DNA of 6,063 nucleotides from assembly GCA_900772035.1 (NCBI GenBank), contig CAAGQE010000056.1, positions 1 to 6,063 on the forward strand, written 5' to 3'. This DNA is from Candidatus Gastranaerophilales bacterium (GTDB lineage: Bacteria > Cyanobacteriota > Vampirovibrionia > Gastranaerophilales > Gastranaerophilaceae). The notes below the pieces were generated by a model. The model saw only the letters and a program-made list of their open reading frames with translations, was not told the origin of the DNA and ran no database searches. Made by a program: the position numbers and the translations under genes. This document shows positions 1 through 4,431 of this stretch, piece by piece. The stretch's first letter is position 1; each line of letters opens with the position of its first letter.

Positions 1-1
1 G

Positions 2-307
2 GATATTCTGGTTAACGTAGCGGCTTGGCCTTTAAGTCGAAAACTCCATTGGGAAACATTGACGACTGCAAGAGCGATTGAAAATCAATCGTTTATGATT
101 GCTGTTTCTCAGACAGGGGAAATCCAAAACGGAATTTACAATTTAGGTCATTCGGCGGTACTTTCACCTTTGGGTGAAACGATTGCGGCACTTGACTATC
201 AAGAAGCCGTCTTAAAGGCGGAATTTGACCTTGATGAAATGAAAAAACTCAAAGAAACCGTAAAAACTTTGAGCGATAAACACGAACAATATATCTTGGA
301 GGTTTAA
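2..307 (+). CDS. Carbon-nitrogen hydrolase (nitrilase superfamily, omega-amidase/YafV-like), C-terminal part
   Basis: This is the 3' end of a gene that begins outside the window; 101 codons remain, read in frame from base 2 to the TAA at 305-307. Nitrilase-superfamily amidases hydrolyse carbon-nitrogen bonds with a Glu-Lys-Cys triad. The omega-amidase branch converts alpha-ketoglutaramate or alpha-ketosuccinamate to the keto acid plus ammonia in the cytoplasm. Visible here are the branch hallmarks: AAWP (fragment residues 7-10), the R..HW pair (13-17), ARAIENQ (23-29), GHS (49-51) and SPLGE (55-59), ending in a DKHEQY tail comparable to the usual C-terminus. The catalytic Cys, normally about 15 residues before this point, lies outside, so activity cannot be judged. 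A TTG at 59 would begin an internal frame only and is not a credible start, because conserved sequence continues upstream of it. The stop overlaps the next ATG (TAATG), suggesting one operon. The exact substrate is inferred and could be another aliphatic amide. Confidence 0.86.
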   Translation, partial: DILVNVAAWPLSRKLHWETLTTARAIENQSFMIAVSQTGEIQNGIYNLGHSAVLSPLGETIAALDYQEAVLKAEFDLDEMKKLKETVKTLSDKHEQYILEV

Positions 308-1653
308 TGAAAAATATAGTTAAATCAATATTTATGATAACTGCATTGCTCGCAGGCATGAATGCTTGTTTTGCATCGAGTTTGACGGCATTGATTGACA
401 AATCGTCAATTGATAAAACATCAACGATTGCAGTTTCCGTAAAAGAAGCAGACACGGGCAAAACTGTTTATGAATATAACCAAAATAAACTTTTGCACCC
501 TGCATCGACTTTGAAAATTTTCACGGTTATTCCCGCGTTGGAAGCTTTGAAAGACGATTATGAGTTCAAAACGGGCTTTTATGTTTATGATAACAGTTTA
601 TACGTAAAACTCGGCGCTGATCCGCTTTTGACATCCGAAAATATTAAAACAATGGTAAAATCATTGAAATCAGAGGGTTACAAAAACATTAACAGCGTTT
701 ATTTTGATGACAGTATTATGGACAACGTTGAATGGGGCGTCGGCTGGATGTGGGACGACGGAATAAACCCGCTTATGCCTAAGTTCAGCGCATACAATAT
801 CAACGGCAATGTTGCGAAAATCGAAGTTTCAAAACTCGAAAACGGCAATATTGTTGCGAATACGGATGCGCCCATGACTGTTGTTAATATGGTTAAAAAG
901 GGAAATGAAAATAAACTTTATGTGGCAAGACATGATTGGACTTCGCCCGATGTGGTTTATGTTTCAGGCACATTGAAAGATAAAGGCTCTATTGATATTC
1001 CCGTTAATAACACTCAAAATTATTTCAGAAAAGTTTTGTTCTACTACTTAAATCATTCTAACGTAAAAGTTTTGAATAAAACTTGCTTGTATGGCAAAGT
1101 TCCCGAAGACGCAAAGAAGGTTTCGGAGGTTTCTCACTCTGTAAACTCGCTTACTAACGGTGTTTTCAAGGGCAGCAATAATCTTTATGCAGAAACAATT
1201 GCGAAAATTGCAGGCGGTGTCAACGATGACGTGACGGCAAATTTGAGTTCGCAAGTTAAACTTTTCTACGATTTTTGGGACGGAAGAAAAGTTCCTACTT
1301 ACAATATCAAAATCGCGGATGCAAGCGGTGTTAGCCGAAATAACCTTTTGACAACCGATTTTATGTCGAATGCGCTTGTTAATTTGTACAATAATGAGGG
1401 TTTCGACAAGATGAAAAAATATCTTGCTCAACCGGGAGATGAAGGAACTTTCGCGAACAGAATGCTCGATAAAAGAGGTTCTGTCTACCTTAAAACAGGT
1501 ACGCTTGCAAACATTAGCGGATTGACGGGTTATGTTGTCTCAAACAGCGGAAAGACTTATGCCGTGGCTATTTTAATCCAAAACTTTACATATCCGACAA
1601 AAGAAATTAAGGACTTTGAAAACTCGTTGATTGAAAATATTATCAACAAATAG
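307..1653 (+). CDS. dacB: D-alanyl-D-alanine carboxypeptidase/endopeptidase, PBP4 (DacB, peptidase S13) type
   Basis: The 448-residue protein is a class C low-molecular-weight penicillin-binding protein. The family removes the terminal D-Ala from peptidoglycan stem peptides and cuts D,D-crosslinks outside the cytoplasmic membrane. The three active-site motifs are present: SxxK as S67-T-L-K70, SxN as S290-N-N292, and KTG at 396-398. The S13-type DASGVSRNN segment lies at 338-346. About 220 residues separate SxxK from SxN, matching the large inserted domains of PBP4 (E. coli protein 477 residues). The N-terminus is a signal peptide: Lys-containing start, hydrophobic 8-22, probable cleavage after A23. 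Cys21 follows MNA, a poor lipobox, so a lipoprotein is unlikely. The start is supported by GGAGG at 298-302, four bases before the ATG, lying inside the amidase gene; the one-base overlap implies translational coupling. A hairpin with a T tract follows the gene. Family assignment is secure; the balance of carboxypeptidase and endopeptidase activity is not visible. Confidence 0.93.
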   Translation: MKNIVKSIFMITALLAGMNACFASSLTALIDKSSIDKTSTIAVSVKEADTGKTVYEYNQNKLLHPASTLKIFTVIPALEALKDDYEFKTGFYVYDNSLYVKLGADPLLTSENIKTMVKSLKSEGYKNINSVYFDDSIMDNVEWGVGWMWDDGINPLMPKFSAYNINGNVAKIEVSKLENGNIVANTDAPMTVVNMVKKGNENKLYVARHDWTSPDVVYVSGTLKDKGSIDIPVNNTQNYFRKVLFYYLNHSNVKVLNKTCLYGKVPEDAKKVSEVSHSVNSLTNGVFKGSNNLYAETIAKIAGGVNDDVTANLSSQVKLFYDFWDGRKVPTYNIKIADASGVSRNNLLTTDFMSNALVNLYNNEGFDKMKKYLAQPGDEGTFANRMLDKRGSVYLKTGTLANISGLTGYVVSNSGKTYAVAILIQNFTYPTKEIKDFENSLIENIINK

Positions 1654-1694
1654 TTGCCTTACGGGCTAATGAAAAACTTTTCACTAAAGAATAT

Positions 1695-1728
1695 ATTCTC
1701 CCTTGTAGCAATATAAGGGAGAATTTTT
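1695..1728 (+). terminator. Terminator-like hairpin overlapping the next gene's ribosome binding site
   Basis: A perfect 10-bp inverted repeat (ATTCTCCCTT at 1695-1704 with AAGGGAGAAT at 1715-1724) encloses a 10-base loop and is followed by a T run at 1724-1728. By form it is a modest intrinsic terminator (four G-C pairs) for the amidase-dacB unit. It ends directly against the ATG of the superoxide reductase gene, and its 3' arm is that gene's Shine-Dalgarno sequence. It could therefore act as a terminator, as a translation-blocking hairpin, or as both; the sequence alone does not decide. Confidence 0.62.
1715..1721 (+). promoter_or_regulatory. Ribosome binding site of the superoxide reductase gene, within a hairpin arm
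   Basis: AAGGGAG is a good anti-16S match seven bases before the ATG at 1729 and fixes that start. Every base of it is paired in the 1695-1724 hairpin, so ribosome access should depend on whether the 5' arm is transcribed and folded. Confidence 0.7.
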
Positions 1729-2130
1729 ATGACAGTTTTAAATGATTTATACAGATGTGATATTTGCGGAAATATTGTCGAAATCGTTCAAGAGGGCGCA
1801 GATGCGTTGGTTTGTTGCGGTGAAGAAATGAAAAAAATCGAAGTCGAAACTCAAGAACCCGTTAAGGGCGAAAAGCATACTCCCGTCATAGTAAACGGCG
1901 AAGACGGTGAGTTTTATATAAAAATCGGCGAGACTGAACATCCAATGACAGACGAGCATTTCATCGCTTTTATAGAGGCAATTTCGACCGATGGCAAGTA
2001 TTTGACCAGAAAGTTTTTGAAAGAAGGAGAAAAACCCGAACTCAAACTCGAATGCAAATGTTCAAATATGGTCGCAAGGGCATTGTGCAATATTCATGGG
2101 CTTTGGCAAAGTATTTTGAGCAAAAAATAA
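1729..2130 (+). CDS. dfx: Desulfoferrodoxin, two-iron superoxide reductase
   Basis: This 133-residue protein reduces superoxide to hydrogen peroxide in the cytoplasm without releasing oxygen, a defence typical of anaerobes; electrons usually come from rubredoxin or a similar donor. The N-terminal desulforedoxin domain (about 1-38) has the four Cys ligands of centre I: C10, C13, C29 and C30. The catalytic domain has the centre II set: E48-K49-H50 in EKHTPVI, H71 in HPM, H77, C120 and H123 in CNIHGLW. All expected ligands and the E-K pair near the iron site are present, so it should be active and of the two-iron class. Length is normal for the family (about 125-130). No rubredoxin or rubrerythrin gene lies beside it in the window. 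It is flanked by a hairpin that overlaps its ribosome binding site and by a strong terminator, so it is probably its own unit or is reached by read-through from dacB. Confidence 0.96.
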   Translation: MTVLNDLYRCDICGNIVEIVQEGADALVCCGEEMKKIEVETQEPVKGEKHTPVIVNGEDGEFYIKIGETEHPMTDEHFIAFIEAISTDGKYLTRKFLKEGEKPELKLECKCSNMVARALCNIHGLWQSILSKK

Positions 2131-2132
2131 TT

Positions 2133-2154
2133 AAGGGGGAAATCCCCCTTTTTT
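2133..2154 (+). terminator. Strong intrinsic terminator after the superoxide reductase gene
   Basis: AAGGGGG (2133-2139) pairs with CCCCCTT (2144-2150) around an AAAT loop, and the run of T continues to 2154. It starts three bases after the stop codon. Five consecutive G-C pairs plus a six-T tract make it a textbook Rho-independent terminator. The A residues upstream could allow weaker function on the opposite strand, but no minus-strand gene needs it. Confidence 0.92.
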
Positions 2155-2170
2155 AATATATTTTTCAATT

Positions 2171-2206
2171 TTGCCCGTCCGAAAAACCTGTGATATATTG
2201 CCTTTA
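2171..2206 (+). promoter_or_regulatory. Extended -10 sigma-70-type promoter of the ABC permease gene; start site predicted at the ATG
   Basis: A -35 box TTGCCC (2171-2176) and a -10 box TATATT (2194-2199) are separated by 17 bases, with TG at 2191-2192 giving the extended -10 form TGnTATATT. Counting from the -10 box places +1 at 2206, the A of the permease ATG, preceded by the pyrimidine run CCTTT. The upstream gene is closed off by the terminator at 2133-2154, so an independent promoter is expected here. No experimental start is known to me. Confidence 0.68.
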
Positions 2207-3045
2207 TGGAAAATTCAAAAAGAAACAGACTTTTGAAAATATTTTTTTACGGAACATTGATTTTTTGCGCAATTGCAATGCTTTTTCCTTTTATTTTTAT
2301 GATTTCTCTCTCTGTTTCGGGGGAAGAACAGATTTTTGCATATCCGCCTAAAATCATACCCGATAGCGTGACTTTGCAAAATTATAAAAATGTTTTGCTT
2401 CTGCTTCCTTTGAAAAAATACTTTGCAAACAGTATGATAATCGCTGTTTTGACGACTGTCGGACAGGTTTTTGTTTCGGCATGCGCGGGTTATGCTTTTG
2501 CAAGATTGAATTTTCGTTTTAAAGAACCATTGTTTATCATTATCCTTATAACAATGATGATTCCGCCGCAGGTCAATATTATTCCTCTGTTTTTCGTTAT
2601 GAGAGAACTCAGTTGGGTTGATACTTTTCAGGCGATGATTTTGCCGGGGATGTTCGGCGGTTTTGGAGTTTTTATGATGAGACAATATTTCAAAATGTTG
2701 CCGAAAGAACTTGAAGATGCCGCGAAAATCGACGGCTGCAATGCTTTTCAGGTGTTTTACAAAACGGCCCTGCCCCTTGCGTCACCTGCAATAACAACTC
2801 TCGGAATTTTCACGTTTATAACAACTTGGAACGCATTTATGTGGCCTTTGATAGTCGTCACATCGGATTCTATGCGGACTTTGCCCGTGGGCTTGGCTTA
2901 TTTGAAGGCAGGATATAGAGAGGTCATTATGTGGGGTGAACTCAGCGCATATTGTGTAATTTGTTGCCTGCCGATTGTAGTCTTATTTTTGCTCGGAAGA
3001 AAATATTTTATCAACGATATAATGAGTGGCGGTGTAAAAGAGTAA
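2206..3045 (+). CDS. Carbohydrate ABC transporter inner-membrane permease, MalG/UgpE family
   Basis: The 279-residue protein matches the MalG-type half of sugar or glycerol-3-phosphate ABC importers (CUT1 family), which pairs with a MalF-type permease, an ATPase and a binding protein. Hydrophobic segments fall near residues 12-33, 75-97, 108-131, 140-158, 194-217 and 246-268, giving six membrane spans. The cytoplasmic EAA loop that docks on the ATPase is clear: E170-D-A-A-K-I-D-G177 and the L189-P190 pair. The C-terminal FINDIMSGGVKE fits the family ending (G-[AG]-V-K). No Shine-Dalgarno sequence lies within 20 bases of the ATG, and the promoter puts +1 on the A of the ATG, so a leaderless message is likely. 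The next Met (24) is inside the first membrane span, so this start is the right one. It is an orphan: no partner permease, ATPase or binding protein is adjacent. The substrate cannot be read from this subunit. Confidence 0.92.
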   Translation: MENSKRNRLLKIFFYGTLIFCAIAMLFPFIFMISLSVSGEEQIFAYPPKIIPDSVTLQNYKNVLLLLPLKKYFANSMIIAVLTTVGQVFVSACAGYAFARLNFRFKEPLFIIILITMMIPPQVNIIPLFFVMRELSWVDTFQAMILPGMFGGFGVFMMRQYFKMLPKELEDAAKIDGCNAFQVFYKTALPLASPAITTLGIFTFITTWNAFMWPLIVVTSDSMRTLPVGLAYLKAGYREVIMWGELSAYCVICCLPIVVLFLLGRKYFINDIMSGGVKE

Positions 3046-3066
3046 CCGCAAGGGTTTTGTTCGATA

Positions 3067-3107
3067 TGTCAACCACTTGTTGACATACTGTCAACCATTG
3101 GTTGACA
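3067..3107. repeat. Tandem pair of 19-bp palindromes, candidate operator
   Basis: Site 1 is TGTCAACCACTTGTTGACA (3067-3085; one arm mismatch). Site 2 is TGTCAACCATTGGTTGACA (3089-3107; perfect 9-base arms around one T). The gap is TAC, giving a 22-bp repeat. The core half-sites GTCAAC and GTTGAC alternate at 3068, 3079, 3090 and 3101, exactly 11 bp apart, so all face roughly the same side of the helix. This is the layout expected for two cooperating dimeric repressors or activators. The right arm contains a consensus -35 hexamer TTGACA (3102-3107), but the best -10 downstream (TCAAAT at 3126-3131) is weak. In RNA the whole 41 bases could also fold as one long hairpin with a TAC loop; no T tract follows, so a terminator is unlikely. 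The cognate protein is unknown. Confidence 0.6.
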
Positions 3108-3335
3108 AAACATTTTGCGTGAAATTCAAATAATACTTTGTGCAAAAAACATATAGTTCTGTTGGTTGATATGGGCTTGTCGTGAATTTGTGACTTTTTT
3201 ATGAAAATTAGTTCCGCAACGTCACTAAATACGGGATTTTCAAGAATTTTTTAAAATTAGATACCTGATTATAAATAAATTGTACAACTGTCTAATATAC
3301 AAAAAATTTATTGCCTTTTAATATATTATTCTACG

Positions 3336-3341
3336 AAAGGA
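3336..3341 (+). promoter_or_regulatory. Ribosome binding site of the histidine-kinase-like gene
   Basis: AAAGGA lies ten bases before the ATG at 3352 and is the only purine-rich match nearby, supporting that start rather than a downstream Met. Confidence 0.7.
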
Positions 3342-3351
3342 AAAGATAGTT

Positions 3352-4347
3352 ATGATAAAAGATGCAACCAAAACGGACATTAATAACGAAAATACGGAAG
3401 AAGACAGTTTTACATCGGAAGTTTTAAACAATTTGGTGACATTTTCAAACGACGAGATTATCGTTTGCGATTCGTTTATGAATATTATTATGTCTAATTC
3501 CAATATTGTTAAAAAGGGTGAAAATATCTTAAATAAACTGCGAATTTGTCAAAATCATATTAATATGAAGAATGTTTCTTTCAACAGAACAATTTTGACT
3601 TCCGAGGGGAAATTGCTTTATAAGGTCACAATTGTAAGACTTTCGGAAAACAATACGATTCGTGACGGTTATTTATTTATTTTGAAAAATATATCTTTGG
3701 AAAATAAATATAAACAAAAATTTGACAGTTGTATTTCCTTGTTGAAGCATGATTTGAGAACGGCGATATTGTCTCATATTACGGCATTAAATCTTGTTTT
3801 AAAATCAGATAAAAACAAGAATTTGTTGCCTGAGATTTTAAATTCTTGTGTTTTTACCAATTATTTAATTAAAAATTTTATTGATGAAGCGGATCAGTTT
3901 GAATATACGATTTCCAAAAAAGAAACGGGCTTGAAGGCATTTACCAAAGATTTATTAAAGGAGTGTCAAACATTTTTGGCATTAAAACATACGAGAATAG
4001 AACTCAGCTTGGCAAAAGATACGAAATTTGTATCTGACGGAAAACTGCTTAAAAAGGCGCTTGCGAACATATTATTTCAGATAAATGAGAGATGCTTGGA
4101 AAACTCAACTATAAGATTGGATATTAAAAGAAGTCGGAATAATTTGAAGTTTCAAATTTATTCAATGGCGCAAATTTTGGATAAATCGGAATTTTCGGCG
4201 AAAGTAAAAGTTTTCAAAAAGTTTGATAAAATAGGAAATTTGAGCGGATTGACTTTGGCAAGTAAAATAATTGACTCGTTTTCAGGAAAAATAAGTGTAG
4301 AAAACGTAGAGGACGGAAGCATTTTGACGATTTTAATTCCTGTTTAA
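3352..4347 (+). CDS. Soluble histidine-kinase-like protein with degenerate ATP-binding domain
   Basis: The 331-residue protein has no signal peptide or membrane span, so it is cytoplasmic. Residues about 25-115 look like a PAS-type sensor fold (DEIIVCDSFMNIIMSNSN, then beta strands ending GYLFILKNIS). Residues 120-185 resemble a HisKA dimerisation and phospho-acceptor helix pair with H-box H133-D-L-R-T137. Residues 195-331 align in order with a HATPase_c domain: ALANILFQINERC (236-248) at the N-box, VFKKFDK (287-293) at the F-box, SGLTLASKII (298-307) at the G2 position and the closing GSILTILIP (322-330). However, the second N-box Asn is Gln243, no DxGxG box is present around 265-280, and the usual GLGL is GLTL. 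Loss of ATP binding is therefore predicted, while His133 could still accept phosphate or mediate dimerisation. No response regulator is adjacent, so it is an orphan. The reading frame is intact with a good ribosome binding site, so it is not an obvious pseudogene. Specific function is unknown. Confidence 0.72.
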   Translation: MIKDATKTDINNENTEEDSFTSEVLNNLVTFSNDEIIVCDSFMNIIMSNSNIVKKGENILNKLRICQNHINMKNVSFNRTILTSEGKLLYKVTIVRLSENNTIRDGYLFILKNISLENKYKQKFDSCISLLKHDLRTAILSHITALNLVLKSDKNKNLLPEILNSCVFTNYLIKNFIDEADQFEYTISKKETGLKAFTKDLLKECQTFLALKHTRIELSLAKDTKFVSDGKLLKKALANILFQINERCLENSTIRLDIKRSRNNLKFQIYSMAQILDKSEFSAKVKVFKKFDKIGNLSGLTLASKIIDSFSGKISVENVEDGSILTILIPV

Positions 4348-4368
4348 AAAATTAAAAAAAAATAAATT

Positions 4369-4396
4369 TTGACGTTTTTTCCTAAAACATTATTAA
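4369..4396 (+). promoter_or_regulatory. Candidate sigma-70-type promoter of clpB
   Basis: TTGACG (4369-4374) and TATTAA (4391-4396) are 16 bases apart, placing a start near 4403, about 29 bases before the ATG. The -35 box is strong and the -10 box is fair. No CIRCE element (TTAGCACTC-N9-GAGTGCTAA) or other heat-shock operator that I recognise is present in the 84-base gap. A/T-rich stretches make chance matches easy. Confidence 0.42.
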
Positions 4397-4431
4397 AATA
4401 GTAATATAGGTATTTACAGTAAGAGGAAAAA

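Larger units (their letters stand above)
3046..3351. other. 306-base intergenic region with phased palindromes, no credible gene
   Basis: No frame on either strand holds a convincing gene. The longest starts (for example ATG at 3201, 17 codons) lack a ribosome binding site. The left third contains the palindrome pair at 3067-3107. TTGGTTGATA at 3162-3171 resembles one half-site. The right half is very AT-rich, with TTGTACAA (3280-3287) as a small palindrome. The only hairpin after the permease stop is a 4-bp AACC/GGTT stem at 3044-3056, too weak to call a terminator. I could not assign a confident promoter for the downstream kinase-like gene. Confidence 0.75.

Noticed and set aside
325..372. 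Lipoprotein signal on the carboxypeptidase
   Set aside because: Cys21 is preceded by Met-Asn-Ala, and Asn at -2 does not fit the lipobox; ordinary signal peptidase cleavage after Ala23 is more likely.
249..461. Minus-strand frame across the amidase-dacB junction
   Set aside because: It overlaps the conserved amidase tail and the dacB signal peptide and has no recognisable features.
1048..1431. 127-codon open frame on the minus strand inside dacB
   Set aside because: It lies opposite strongly conserved penicillin-binding protein sequence (SxN motif region), has no recognisable domain and no supporting context; it is a coding shadow.
2215..2685. 156-codon open frame on the minus strand inside the permease gene
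   Set aside because: The translation is rich in His, Lys and Asn with no family resemblance, while the plus strand encodes a clear six-span permease.
3067..3107. CRISPR array or insertion-sequence end
   Set aside because: There are only two repeat units with a 3-base gap and no spacers, and no transposase or target-site duplication is visible nearby.
3201..3254. 17-codon plus-strand frame in the long intergenic region
   Set aside because: It is preceded by a T run with no ribosome binding site, and no composition or motif supports a real peptide.
4321..4374. Repeated ATTTTGACG at 4321-4329 and 4366-4374
   Set aside because: The first copy is coding sequence in the kinase-like gene; a 9-base match in such AT-rich DNA is readily due to chance.
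4348..4380. Intrinsic terminator after the kinase-like gene (AAAATT ... AATTTT then T run)
   Set aside because: The stem would contain only A-T pairs around an A-rich loop, too weak to call although the T run is present.
4385..4410. Heat-shock operator (CIRCE-like) before clpB
   Set aside because: Only an imperfect AT-only inverted repeat (ATTATT/AGTAAT) is present, without the CIRCE arms.
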